Below are positions 15,632 through 24,608 of a stretch of DNA of 64,000 nt, piece after piece. The stretch spans positions 372,001-436,000 of the forward strand of contig JBMNGX010000002.1 in NCBI GenBank assembly GCA_050950065.1. The letters are read 5' to 3'. A program made the translations under genes and the position numbers. The notes under the pieces were generated by a model. It was not told where the DNA came from. It was given only the letters and a program-made list of their open reading frames with translations, and searched no databases. Positions within the stretch are counted from its first letter, which is position 1, and every line of letters begins with the position of its first letter. This stretch comes from JBAYOE01 sp050950065. GTDB lineage: Bacteria; Spirochaetota; Spirochaetia; Sphaerochaetales; Sphaerochaetaceae.

Positions 15632-17701
15632 ATGAGTGTAACGAGTAGTGATGTGAGAAATATAGCTATTGTGGGGCATAACGGGACTGGAAAGACCTCC
15701 CTTTTAGAACAAATATTGTTTCAATATGGTGTGATTTCTCGAGCAGAGAGTGTTGAGTCTGGAAAAACAGTAAGTGATTATACTGAAGAGGAGATGCAAA
15801 GACACATCTCTATTCACTCAGCAACAGCTAACTTTACATCTAATGGTAAGTTATTAACCTTTTTTGATACCCCAGGAACAGCCGACTTCATTGGTGAAGT
15901 TATTGGGGCTTTAAGATCTTGTGAAGGGGCAATAGTGGTCGTTGATGGACGTGATGGTGCTCAAATTGAGACAATCAAGTTGTGGAACCGCCTTAATGAG
16001 CGTAACAAACCTAGAGCTGTTTTCATCAACAAAATTGATCGTGACAGAGCAGATTTCTTTAATGCTTTTGACCATTTAAATGAGCAACTACAAGCAACAT
16101 ACGTTCCTATTACAATTCCGATGGGAAATGCTGAAAACTTTAAAGGTGTTATCAACTTAATTGAAGAGAAAGCCTATTTCTTTGAAGCAAATGGTAAAGA
16201 GAAAGTTGGAGAAATCCCTGCTGAATATGCCGATATTGTTGAAGAGTACAAACTAATCTTAGTAGAAGCTGCTGCTGAAGGTGCTGATGATTTAATTGAA
16301 AAGTACTTTGAAGTGGGAACTTTAACTGCTGATGAGATTCGTCACGGTCTACGTGATGGTCTTAATGAAAACAGAGTAGTTCCAGTTTTTGCTGGCTCTT
16401 CACTTTTGGGTAGTGGTATTACACCTCTAGTCACCTTTATTGAAAACAACTTCCCTTCCCCATTAGGAAAGCAAGAGTTCATCGTAAAAGATGATGAAGA
16501 GGTTGAGTTTATTATTAGTGAAGAGGGGCCTGCAGCTGCTTACGTATTTAAAACAACCATCGACCAATTTAGTGGTAAGTTGAGCTTTATTAAAGTAGCT
16601 AGAGGAACTATCAGCGGTGATACTGAACTATACAACCCAGAGATGCACAAAAAAGAGAAGATGGGTAAAGTTTACAAAATGCTTGGTAAAAAGTTAGTTG
16701 AAGTCTCCTCTTTAAAAACTGGTGAAATTGGAGTTGTTGCTAAAAGTAATATCGCCTACACCAACGCCTCTTTGTTAAGTGGAGAAACAGATTTCCAATT
16801 TAGAGCTCTTTTATCTCCTGAACCAATTTACTCATTAGCTATTTCAGCTGGTGATAAAAAATCGGAAGATAAAATGAACGAAGCTTTAAATAGAATCACC
16901 GAAGAGGATTTAACCTTTAAGATTTTCTATAACGATGAGACTAAAGAGAATACAATCAGTGGAATGGGCGAGCTTCATCTAAATATGATTTTAGATAAAG
17001 TAAAAGAGCGCCAAAAAGTTGAAATTAACACCCGCTTACCCAAAGTTGCCTATCGTGAAACCATTACTAAAAAATCGGGTATTGTCGATTTTACCCATAA
17101 AAAACAATCAGGTGGGCATGGTCAATACGGAAAAGTTATGCTTGAGATTGAACCTTTAGCTCGTGGAGAGTACTACTCATTTACCAACGCAATTAAAGGT
17201 GGAAACATCTCCAAAGGATATATGCCTGGTATTGAAAAAGGACTTCACGACGCAATGGAAGAGGGTTATTTAGCAGGTTATCCCCTAGTTGATATTGGAG
17301 TAACAGTAGTTGATGGAAAAGAGCACCCCGTAGACTCCTCCGAAATGGCTTTCCGCTTAGCAGGTAAAGGGGCTATGAGAGCAGCCATTGCTAAAGCAGG
17401 TGCTGTCTTATTAGAGCCTGTGATGAAGTTATCTGTTTATGTAGAAGATAAGTACTTAGGTGATATCCTAAGTGATCTTAGTGGTAAAAGAGCCCGCGTC
17501 TTAGGACAAGATGATATGGGTGGTGGAATTCAAGTTGTTAAAGCTGAAGTTCCCCAAGCTGAGATGCTTAACTACGCAATTGATTTAAAATCGATGACCA
17601 GTGGAACTGGATCATTTGAATTAGAGTTTGGTTTTTACGAGCCAATTAGTGGAAGAATTGCTGAAGAGGTAATTAAAGCCCACAAAAAAGTTGAAGATTA
17701 A
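15632..17701 (+). CDS. EF-G-II type translational GTPase
   Basis: A 689-residue EF-G-like protein distinct from its neighbour. G1 is GHNGTGKTSLLEQ in place of AHxDAGKTT, switch I reads RHISIHSATANF in place of RGITI, G3 is DTPGTADF (Thr for the usual His) and G4 NKIDRDRAD. Domain IV keeps a canonical KKQSGGHGQYGKV segment (about residue 489) and KGGNISKGYMPGIEKG. This combination marks the EF-G-II group found in spirochaetes, actinobacteria and others, whose role is not settled. The replaced His in G3, which in EF-G stimulates GTP hydrolysis, suggests altered GTPase control. AGGAGG lies 5 nt before the ATG. A strong terminator follows. Confidence 0.88.
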   Translation: MSVTSSDVRNIAIVGHNGTGKTSLLEQILFQYGVISRAESVESGKTVSDYTEEEMQRHISIHSATANFTSNGKLLTFFDTPGTADFIGEVIGALRSCEGAIVVVDGRDGAQIETIKLWNRLNERNKPRAVFINKIDRDRADFFNAFDHLNEQLQATYVPITIPMGNAENFKGVINLIEEKAYFFEANGKEKVGEIPAEYADIVEEYKLILVEAAAEGADDLIEKYFEVGTLTADEIRHGLRDGLNENRVVPVFAGSSLLGSGITPLVTFIENNFPSPLGKQEFIVKDDEEVEFIISEEGPAAAYVFKTTIDQFSGKLSFIKVARGTISGDTELYNPEMHKKEKMGKVYKMLGKKLVEVSSLKTGEIGVVAKSNIAYTNASLLSGETDFQFRALLSPEPIYSLAISAGDKKSEDKMNEALNRITEEDLTFKIFYNDETKENTISGMGELHLNMILDKVKERQKVEINTRLPKVAYRETITKKSGIVDFTHKKQSGGHGQYGKVMLEIEPLARGEYYSFTNAIKGGNISKGYMPGIEKGLHDAMEEGYLAGYPLVDIGVTVVDGKEHPVDSSEMAFRLAGKGAMRAAIAKAGAVLLEPVMKLSVYVEDKYLGDILSDLSGKRARVLGQDDMGGGIQVVKAEVPQAEMLNYAIDLKSMTSGTGSFELEFGFYEPISGRIAEEVIKAHKKVED

Positions 17702-17708
17702 AACTTCA

Positions 17709-17739
17709 AGGAGCCGGTTTTAAAACTGGCTCCTTTTTT
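17709..17739 (+). terminator. Intrinsic terminator after EF-G-II
   Basis: AGGAGCCGGTTTT pairs with AAAACTGGCTCCT (one mismatch), followed by a T run. The hairpin overlaps the end of the convergent trmB gene: the last codons (RSQF-stop) of trmB are written in the hairpin's complementary strand. Confidence 0.85.
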
Positions 17740-18442
17740 CTACCCAAATCTCATAAATGTTGTGTCTCTTTTTTAAACCCTTCTTTTCAAAGTTTGTTGT
17801 TGGGCGCCATCCTTTTGGTTTTGAAAAAGTTCCATGGGGATTGTGTAAGGCATCAACTTTACCTAATACTTCAACCATCTGATAAGCATACTCTTGCCAA
17901 TCAGTTACCAAGTAGATGTACCCCTCCTCTTTTAGCTTTTCTGTTAAAAGGCGAGAAAAGGCTTTTTGAATTAAGCGCCTTTTGTGGTGCTTTTTTTTAT
18001 GCCAAGGGTCAGGAAAAAAGATATGAAAACCGCTAATGCTCTTTTCATCTACCATCTCATTTAAAATTTCAACAGCATCAAATCTAATTAATCTAACGTT
18101 GTTTAACCTCTTTTTACCCACTGCTGCTAAAAGACGAGAAAAGCCATTTAAATAAACTTCAATTCCAATGAAGTTTGTAAAAGGCATTTGGATAGCTAGT
18201 TGTTCTAACGCCTCCCCTGTTCCAAACCCAATTTCTACAACTACAGGGTTATCATTGCCAAAGATTTCATAAAAGTTAAGTTTTTTCCCTTTTTCGAAGG
18301 AGATCACATACTCATTTTTATAAATTTCTAATGCCTCTTTTTGATAAGGAGCCAATCGACTACCCCTTAAGACAAAAGATTTAACTCCCCTTTTACCATC
18401 CTCTTTTAAAGAATCGACTCGATCATTTATTAAATCCATCAT
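17720..18442 (-). CDS. trmB: tRNA (guanine-N7)-methyltransferase TrmB
   Basis: A 240-residue SAM-dependent methyltransferase that makes m7G46 in the tRNA variable loop. Motif I is VVEIGFGTGEAL, followed by NFIGIEVY and the TrmB signature FHIFFPDPWHKKKHHKRRLIQ. The C-terminal motif FEKKGLKKRHNIYEIWVEK is also family-typical. Length is normal. The ATG overlaps the stop of mfd by ATGA, so the two are translationally coupled. Its 3' end overlaps the terminator of the convergent EF-G-II gene. Confidence 0.95.
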   Translation of the reverse strand: MMDLINDRVDSLKEDGKRGVKSFVLRGSRLAPYQKEALEIYKNEYVISFEKGKKLNFYEIFGNDNPVVVEIGFGTGEALEQLAIQMPFTNFIGIEVYLNGFSRLLAAVGKKRLNNVRLIRFDAVEILNEMVDEKSISGFHIFFPDPWHKKKHHKRRLIQKAFSRLLTEKLKEEGYIYLVTDWQEYAYQMVEVLGKVDALHNPHGTFSKPKGWRPTTNFEKKGLKKRHNIYEIWVEKRSQF

Positions 18443-21400
18443 ATTAACCTTTGTAGTGTCTCTAATATAAAGAGGGCTTTATCTTTTAAACTTATCGCAT
18501 CGGTAGTTAATTTAAGAACATTTAACTGCTTTGGATCCAGTTTAATTTTACCCCCTCCTAAGTTAATCAATTGTAGCACTTTATCAATATCTAAATCTTT
18601 TACTTTTGCAAACTCAACGGTAACTACCCCATTTTTCTCTCTTAAATGGACAATGGAGAGTTTTCTACTAATAATTTTCAACTCTGCAATATAAAACAGG
18701 TTTTCAACAAACTCATTAATAGTTCCAAAACGATCCACTAGTTCAGCTTTTAAAGCATTTAAAGATGCTTCATCACTAATAGAGGCAATCTTTTTATAAA
18801 CATCAAATTTAAGCGTTGGTTCAGAGATATACGAATCTGGAATATATCCTTCGTAATCAAGTTCCAAAAAGACCTCTTGTTCTTGTTCCACTTTCCCATC
18901 TTGGGTGAGTTTTTGTATCTCTTCATCTAAGATTCTTAAATACATATCCAAGCCAACCGATGCTAGTTGTCCACTTTGTTCTTTTCCTAAAAGATTTCCA
19001 GTGCCTCTTATCTCCATATCTTTTAAAGCAATTTTAAAACCACTACCTAATTCAGTGTGTTGACTTAAAACTTTAAGGCGTTTAACTGCAACTTCATTAA
19101 TAACAGATAACTCAGGGTAAAATAGATAAGCAAAGGCTTTTCTGTCACTACGCCCCACCCTTCCACGCAGTTGGTAAAGTTGACTAAGTCCATATTGATC
19201 AGAGCGGTCAATTATTATTGTATTTACGTTGGGAATGTCGATACCATTTTCTATTAAGGTTGTCGAAACTAACACTTGAATAGATTGTTTAATAAACAAA
19301 TCCATAATTGATTCAATCTCTTCAGGTGCCATCCTTCCATGAATGGAGGCAACTGTTACATTGGGTATTGCATCATTTAACATCGTAACAACTTCATCAA
19401 TAGATTTAATACGGTTGTGTAAATAAAAAACTTGTCCCCCCCGCTCAACTTCAAAGTTTATCGCTTTAACTAATGTCTCTAAGTTAAACTCTTTAATTAT
19501 TGTCTCAATAGGACGGCGCTGGATTGGAGGTGTTGTTAACAAAGAGATATCTCTAATTTTTAATAGTGACATGTATAGAGTGCGAGGTATTGGAGTTGCT
19601 GAGAGTGCTAAAGAGTCAACATTAGCCTTTAGCTCTTTAAAGCGCTCTTTATCCTTAACACCAAAGCGTTGCTCTTCATCAATAACCAACAATCCTAAAT
19701 CTTTGTATTGGACATCTTTTTGTAAAAGGCGGTGAGTTCCAACTACGATATCAACTTTTCCCTCTTTTAAACTCTTTAAAATCTTTTTTTGCTCTTTAGG
19801 GGCAACCATTCGTGATAACAAAGCAACTCTAACTGGAAAATCTCCTAATCTCTCTTTTAAAGTAGCAAAGTGTTGATCTGCTAAAATTGTGGTGGGAGCT
19901 AAAAAGGCAACTTGTTTGTTAGCCATTACAGCTTTAAAAGCAGCTCTAAAGGCAATTTCAGTTTTCCCATACCCCACATCCCCACAAATAAGGCGATCCA
20001 TAACAATGGGACTTTCCATATCATTTTTAACATCTTCAATACACTTTAGTTGATCTTCACTCTCTTCAAATGGAAAGGAGGCTTCAAATTCAACTTGCCA
20101 ATCGGTATCTTTGTTAAAAGGAAACCCTCTACTGCTTTTACGTCGGGCGTAGAGTGTTATAAGGCGGCTAGCAAGCTCCTCAGCAGCCTTGCGAGCTCGC
20201 TGTTTCTTATTACTCCACCCTTGTCCCCCAAGGTGATCTAAAGCAACCTTGCCCCCTTCACTGCCAATGTAGCGTTGAATTAAGTTGGCTTGTTCTATTG
20301 GAACAAACAAATACTCCTCATTGCCATATAAAATCTTAATGTAATCACGCTCTTTACCACTAGTTTTAAGTCTATCAATTTTTTCAAACTTACCAACTCC
20401 GTAGTTTATATGAACTACATAGTCCCCCTCATTTAAATCGACAAATGAATCTAACGGGGATGTTTCAACTTTGTGGAGGGTTTTGACAACCTCTTTTCTT
20501 CTGCCAAAGATTTCGTGGTTACAAATCACTGAGAGTTTTTGATCACTTAAAGTAAAACCTCCACTGATAGAGTTTTCACTTATGATAAGATTATCGAACA
20601 TTGAGAGCATGCTCTGTAGTCTCTCTTTCTGTAACTTACTAGCAGCATAAACAACAACTTTATAGTTGTTTTTAAGTAGTTGGTCGATGTGTTCTTTAAC
20701 TAAGATGAAATTGCCAAAAAAAGAGCGTGGCCCTTCTACATTAAATTTATAAGAGCCTTTATGTTGCCCCTCTACATCCAATATTACACTGCTAGAACTA
20801 TAAGCATCATAAAAAGAAAAATAATTAAATAAAATTTCATCAGGTTTTAAAGAAGATCGATCTACTAAAAAAGCCTCCCTATAAAGGGCCTTAGCTTCAA
20901 CTTTTAGTGAATGAAAAGAACTTTCAAGTCTCTCTTTACCAACAAAGAAAATATAATCATCTTTTTTCATATATTGATCTATTGATCCAATAAGGGATTT
21001 TTCATTGTCGTTGACTAAGTTGATACTAATTGAAGCAATCGATTTAATTATCTTTTGGCTAAAGGGTTCAAAGTAGGTGATTTTATCAACTTTATCCCAA
21101 TCGCCATAAATTCTAACTGCACTCTCTTCTCCAAAGGGGAAAAAGTCGACCACCTCACCTTGTAAGGAGAACTCCCCAACTACCGATGTTTTAGGAGAGC
21201 GGTAATACCCCCCTTCACTTAAAGTTTTAGCAATCTTTTGGGGGTCAAATTTATCATTTACTTTAATACTAAATTTAGTCTCTTCAACGCTAGTGGGATT
21301 TAAAAGGGGAAAGGTGAAAGTGCGAATCGTAGTGACAATTACATATCCTCTTTTTTCTAAAATATTAGCTAAAGCTCTAAGTTGCTCATATTCACTTTCA

Positions 21401-21687
21401 CTACCACTAAAGGGGCTATACAAAACTTTGTTGTTTGATGGGAGGTAGATGTAAGGGGTTTTTAGTTCACTTAAATCTTTACAAAGCTCTTTAGCCTCCA
21501 TCTCTGTTGAACATAAAGCCCAAACATTCCCATCTATCTTTCTTTGAAACAAAGTGAGGCTATTTGCCAATAAATAGCCACTTAAGTTCTCTAAATAGAG
21601 ACGATTGAGTTTATTTTTTATAAAATAGTTGTAAGGGTCACTATTTTTTATGTAGGATTGGACCATCGATACAATTGCGTTTTGCAT
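18439..21687 (-). CDS. mfd: Transcription-repair coupling factor Mfd
   Basis: About 1082 residues. Mfd removes stalled RNA polymerase at DNA lesions and recruits UvrA. Visible parts are a UvrB-like N-terminal region, an RNA-polymerase-interacting domain (GDYVVHINYGVGKFEKI, then EYLFVPIEQANLIQRYIG), and an SF2 translocase core. The core has Walker A CGDVGYGKTEIAFRAAF (about residue 572), the DEEQ box (LLVIDEEQRFGV, about 670), SATPIPRTLYMSL, and the Q/R-finger QLRGRVGRSDR. The C-terminal TRCF domain with EIRGTGNLLGKEQSG closes the protein. I prefer ATG 21687; the frame is open to a TTG at 21726 that overlaps the divergent gene's ATG. TTGAAA-17-TACGGT lies 10 nt before this ATG and there is no SD. 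Confidence 0.95.
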   Translation of the reverse strand: MQNAIVSMVQSYIKNSDPYNYFIKNKLNRLYLENLSGYLLANSLTLFQRKIDGNVWALCSTEMEAKELCKDLSELKTPYIYLPSNNKVLYSPFSGSESEYEQLRALANILEKRGYVIVTTIRTFTFPLLNPTSVEETKFSIKVNDKFDPQKIAKTLSEGGYYRSPKTSVVGEFSLQGEVVDFFPFGEESAVRIYGDWDKVDKITYFEPFSQKIIKSIASISINLVNDNEKSLIGSIDQYMKKDDYIFFVGKERLESSFHSLKVEAKALYREAFLVDRSSLKPDEILFNYFSFYDAYSSSSVILDVEGQHKGSYKFNVEGPRSFFGNFILVKEHIDQLLKNNYKVVVYAASKLQKERLQSMLSMFDNLIISENSISGGFTLSDQKLSVICNHEIFGRRKEVVKTLHKVETSPLDSFVDLNEGDYVVHINYGVGKFEKIDRLKTSGKERDYIKILYGNEEYLFVPIEQANLIQRYIGSEGGKVALDHLGGQGWSNKKQRARKAAEELASRLITLYARRKSSRGFPFNKDTDWQVEFEASFPFEESEDQLKCIEDVKNDMESPIVMDRLICGDVGYGKTEIAFRAAFKAVMANKQVAFLAPTTILADQHFATLKERLGDFPVRVALLSRMVAPKEQKKILKSLKEGKVDIVVGTHRLLQKDVQYKDLGLLVIDEEQRFGVKDKERFKELKANVDSLALSATPIPRTLYMSLLKIRDISLLTTPPIQRRPIETIIKEFNLETLVKAINFEVERGGQVFYLHNRIKSIDEVVTMLNDAIPNVTVASIHGRMAPEEIESIMDLFIKQSIQVLVSTTLIENGIDIPNVNTIIIDRSDQYGLSQLYQLRGRVGRSDRKAFAYLFYPELSVINEVAVKRLKVLSQHTELGSGFKIALKDMEIRGTGNLLGKEQSGQLASVGLDMYLRILDEEIQKLTQDGKVEQEQEVFLELDYEGYIPDSYISEPTLKFDVYKKIASISDEASLNALKAELVDRFGTINEFVENLFYIAELKIISRKLSIVHLREKNGVVTVEFAKVKDLDIDKVLQLINLGGGKIKLDPKQLNVLKLTTDAISLKDKALFILETLQRLI

Positions 21688-21725
21688 AGCGACACAAACC
21701 GTATCAAAAAGCTGGAGGCTTTTCA

Positions 21726-22538
21726 ATGAGTTTTTATGATGAACTAGCTAATTTAGTTGTTGAGATGGGCTTATATGCCTCTGAGGTGCAAAAAGAGATA
21801 ACTCGCTCTTACAAAGATGATGGAACAATATTAACTGTTGCCGATACGACAATTAATACAACTATCAGCAATTTTATTAAAACTAATTATCCAGAAGCAA
21901 ATATTGTAACAGAAGAGGAAAAGTTTCCTTTTAAAAAAGATGCTCCAATAACCTTTATTTTAGATCCAATTGATGGAACAGATGTATACAGTCAAGGCTA
22001 CCCTGCTTGGGCTATCTCTATAGGAATCATTAATGATAAAAGAGAGGCTGTAGGGGCGATGATTTATGCCCCTAGGTGGGGTTTAAATAGCTCAGAAGGG
22101 CTATTTTTACGCCTCGATCCAGGTGGCTTTCTTATGCTTAATGGAAAAGAGCACACCAACAGATTAGAAAACAAAGAGTTAAAACAGTTCTCAATGGCCT
22201 CCCACTTCCCTTCCCACTTAACCTTTGGACCAATGCCTTATAAAATAAGATCTTTTGGAACTAACATCTTACACATGATTAGCCCTTTAATTTATAAAAA
22301 CGTTCAAGGGGGAGTCTCAATAAGGTGTTTTGTTTGGGATATTGCTGCAGCACATGCACTTTTAATTGCTGATGGCTTTAAAGTGACTTATTACGATAAT
22401 AAACCCTTTTTATACACAGATGACATTTTAGTTGGGCGTAATAAGATTGATACTTTTTTAACTTATGGTACTGACGATGCATTGGGCAAGCTTCAAAATG
22501 AGGTAACTAAAGCTTATAAAGCTTTTAATCAGAAATAA
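21726..22538 (+). CDS. Inositol-monophosphatase-family phosphatase
   Basis: A 270-residue member of the Mg-dependent, Li-sensitive phosphatase family (inositol monophosphatase, CysQ, fructose-bisphosphatase relatives). The metal-binding residues are visible: EEE (NIVTEEEKFPF), the DPIDGTD motif (ILDPIDGTDVYSQGYPAWAISIG) and the C-terminal WDIAAAHAL motif. The substrate cannot be decided from motifs. The ATG has GGAGG 7 nt upstream. The gene is divergent from mfd, with only 38 nt between the start codons, and its 3' end overlaps the convergent transporter gene by 14 nt. Confidence 0.85.
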   Translation: MSFYDELANLVVEMGLYASEVQKEITRSYKDDGTILTVADTTINTTISNFIKTNYPEANIVTEEEKFPFKKDAPITFILDPIDGTDVYSQGYPAWAISIGIINDKREAVGAMIYAPRWGLNSSEGLFLRLDPGGFLMLNGKEHTNRLENKELKQFSMASHFPSHLTFGPMPYKIRSFGTNILHMISPLIYKNVQGGVSIRCFVWDIAAAHALLIADGFKVTYYDNKPFLYTDDILVGRNKIDTFLTYGTDDALGKLQNEVTKAYKAFNQK

Positions 22539-23211
22539 CTTTGTTTTTGTGCCAATAGTGAGCCAAGTAGATGAATGGGGTATCTAATAAAGCAACCACT
22601 GCTTTAAGTAAGTAGGTGCTAATAACTATTTGTATTAATACCCCTCTCTCATAAACACCCAAAAAAGCAATCAGAGTAAAAATAATTGTGTCTAATAATT
22701 GACTTACCAAAGTTGAAAAGTTGTTTCTTAACCACAAATATTTTACCCCAGGTCTTATTTTCTTATAAAACTGATAAGAGATAACATCGTGAAACTGACT
22801 TACTAAGTAGGCTACCAATGAGGCAAAAGCAACTCTTGGCATCAAACTAAAAATTGCTTTTAACGAGGGATTTATAAAATCGGTAGCTGCTGGTTCAAAT
22901 AAAAGGGCAACATTCATCATCAAACTCATCACTACAAGTGCAAAAAAACCAATCGCTACCCCTTTAGTTGCCTCTTTTTTCCCATAAAACTCACTTAAGA
23001 TATCTGTTGCTAAAAAACTAGTGGCATAAACAATATTGCCAAGCGTTGCCTCAAGGCCAAATAAGTTAACTATTTTTAAAACTTGGATGTTGGCAACTAT
23101 TACAGAGATTGGAATCCAAATAAACAGGCCCACTTTCCCCCACAATCTAAAAGCAACCATGATTGCAATAAAGTTGATAATCAACATCGCTAGCCAATAT
23201 AATTCGTTCAC
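22525..23211 (-). CDS. yhhQ: YhhQ/QueT-like queuosine-precursor transporter
   Basis: A 228-residue integral membrane protein of the VUT/YhhQ (DUF165) family with about six hydrophobic segments. Family landmarks are the ATDILSEFYGKKEATKGVAIGF motif near residue 70, VSQFHDVISYQFYKK, and a C-terminal LRNNFSTLVSQLLDTIIF stretch. Family members import queuine or preQ1-type precursors of the tRNA base queuosine. It is the last of three tightly packed minus-strand genes; its start abuts the stop of the NTPase gene. No queuosine biosynthesis genes are in the window, consistent with salvage. Confidence 0.9.
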   Translation of the reverse strand: MNELYWLAMLIINFIAIMVAFRLWGKVGLFIWIPISVIVANIQVLKIVNLFGLEATLGNIVYATSFLATDILSEFYGKKEATKGVAIGFFALVVMSLMMNVALLFEPAATDFINPSLKAIFSLMPRVAFASLVAYLVSQFHDVISYQFYKKIRPGVKYLWLRNNFSTLVSQLLDTIIFTLIAFLGVYERGVLIQIVISTYLLKAVVALLDTPFIYLAHYWHKNKVISD

Positions 23212-23724
23212 CTACAGATCCTTTAGCTGCTCTTCCCAACTTTGATCGCTATGATAAATTTCAGCACTCTTTAAATCAAAATTAAAGTGCTGTGCAACTT
23301 CTTCTAATAATGTATCTCTAATTACTAAAATTAGAATTCCATCAAATTCTTTAAGTAAAGTTTCTAAAGCACTGTTCAAGCCCCTATTTTCTAACTCTAA
23401 AGGGCCCACTTCATCAACCGTTATTACATCTTTTTCTTTAAAATCTTTTAAAAGAGAGTCATTTGCCCACTTAAAAGCATCCTCATTGATGAAAAATCTC
23501 CCATATTGAACTGAGTTATCAAATTTATCTAAACTCATCAACAATTGGGTCTCTCCACTACTTTGATCTGATAAAGTCCAATCTACTTTCTCTTTGTTAG
23601 GCAGTGGAACTACTTGGATAATCCCCCCTATGTTTAAATCTTTAGAATCTAAACGGGAACACATAGCATACAAAAATGTGGTCTTTTTTCCATTTTTAGG
23701 GGCTGTGACTATCTTTAATTGCAT
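23212..23724 (-). CDS. THEP1-like nucleoside-triphosphatase family protein, degenerate P-loop
   Basis: A 170-residue protein resembling the small NTPase (THEP1/DUF2478) family. The N-terminal P-loop reads TAPKNGKKTTFL: the invariant Gly-Lys is kept, but the next Ser/Thr is Lys and the first Gly is Thr or Ala. The Walker B-like segment is DVITVDEVGPLELENRG, a strong hallmark of the family (VDEvGpLEL). The C-terminal part has GILILVIRDTLLEEV, as in homologues. Function in this family is not established. It sits two bases after the ACT-domain gene and abuts the queuosine-precursor transporter, so the three are one operon. Confidence 0.7.
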   Translation of the reverse strand: MQLKIVTAPKNGKKTTFLYAMCSRLDSKDLNIGGIIQVVPLPNKEKVDWTLSDQSSGETQLLMSLDKFDNSVQYGRFFINEDAFKWANDSLLKDFKEKDVITVDEVGPLELENRGLNSALETLLKEFDGILILVIRDTLLEEVAQHFNFDLKSAEIYHSDQSWEEQLKDL

Positions 23725-23726
23725 CT

Positions 23727-24380
23727 TTAAATTTCCAAAAAGCTTTGTAAAACTGAAAAGGCGTTCATTGAATCTTCTCGAGTAATTACAAAGGTGAGTT
23801 CATTCATAGTTGAGATAACCTCGTTAACGTTAATTTGCTCCCAAGCAAGTTTTCTGACAGCCTCATAAACTACCCCAGGGGTAGATAAAAATGGACCACT
23901 AAAAATTAAAGAGAGAGCCACTAAATCGCCTTGTTGGTGTAAGATTGTCTCGTTATCAACTATTCTTTCAACTTCACTTAAGTATTTTTCACTAAAGGAG
24001 AGACTTAATTCTCGTGAACCAACTGTAATGTTTAAAAAATCACCACTTTTAGATTTAATTAGTTGGTACAATTGCCCAATTTTACCCACTACAGAGTCAC
24101 TGCGAGCCATGTTAATTGAGTGGATGTTTGTTTTCATCACAATTTCATAGTTTAAGTTGTACTCTTTTTGCTCCGACTCTTTTTGTCTTAAAAGATCTCC
24201 ATATCTTCTAATAGCCATCACAATAGCAGTTTGTTTAACCTCTTTGCCACAAAGTTGCTCAACTTGCTTTTCAATAGTGGCAGCATAGTTACTGTAACTG
24301 AGGATACCTTGAATCAACATCTCATACAAAAATGGAGAACGATCAATTATCTGTTTAACGGCAGCACTTACTGAGAGCAT
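23727..24380 (-). CDS. HTH-like plus ACT-domain protein, putative regulator
   Basis: A 217-residue protein with no signal peptide or membrane segment. The first 65 residues (SPFLYEMLIQGILSYSNYAA...VMAIRRYGDLLRQ) look like a compact helical, possibly winged-helix, domain. The C-terminal part (about residues 145-217) resembles the paired ACT domains at the end of aspartokinases: LVALSLIFSGPFLSTPGVVYEAV and then NEVISTMNELTFVITREDSMNAFSVLQ. Similar free-standing proteins occur in archaea and various bacteria without a defined role. It heads an operon with the NTPase and the YhhQ transporter. GGAGGG precedes the ATG, and two direct repeats of TTGTGTTATTG lie upstream. Ligand-sensing regulation is inference. 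Confidence 0.6.
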   Translation of the reverse strand: MLSVSAAVKQIIDRSPFLYEMLIQGILSYSNYAATIEKQVEQLCGKEVKQTAIVMAIRRYGDLLRQKESEQKEYNLNYEIVMKTNIHSINMARSDSVVGKIGQLYQLIKSKSGDFLNITVGSRELSLSFSEKYLSEVERIVDNETILHQQGDLVALSLIFSGPFLSTPGVVYEAVRKLAWEQINVNEVISTMNELTFVITREDSMNAFSVLQSFLEI

Positions 24381-24405
24381 ATTCCCTCCAAAACCCTTTT
24401 GTTAT

Positions 24406-24433
24406 CAATAACACAAAACTTCCAATAACACAA
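24406..24433 (-). repeat. Direct repeats in the divergent promoter region
   Basis: TTGTGTTATTG (minus strand) occurs twice, at 24423-24433 and 24406-24416, with a 17-bp period. A partial copy of the opposite orientation (GTGTTATTA) lies at about 24540 near nrdR. The placement in front of the ACT-protein operon suggests an operator; it does not match the NrdR box well. Confidence 0.45.
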
Positions 24434-24506
24434 CAAAAATGCAACAAAATAGGTCATAATATAATAATTACTAATATTAAGAACAACAATTAGCAAAAGG
24501 ATTACA

Positions 24507-24608
24507 ATGAGTGTTGTGATACCCAATATTTTCATTTCGTGTTATTATAAATCAGGAGTTTTAAAGTGTTGTGTCCCCATTGCAATCATATGGATGATAA
24601 AGTTTTAG
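24507..24608 (+). CDS. Possible 33-codon upstream ORF overlapping nrdR
   Basis: ATG with AAAGG six bases upstream opens a 33-codon frame that runs into the nrdR start region in another frame and stops at 24606-24608. The peptide is Cys- and hydrophobic-rich and unlike anything I know. It could be a leader ORF coupled to nrdR, or chance. Weak support. Confidence 0.2.
   Translation: MSVVIPNIFISCYYKSGVLKCCVPIAIIWMIKF

Noticed and set aside
17794..18036. 80-codon + strand ORF opposite trmB
   Set aside because: No SD, no recognisable motif, and trmB on the other strand is certain; it is a shadow frame.
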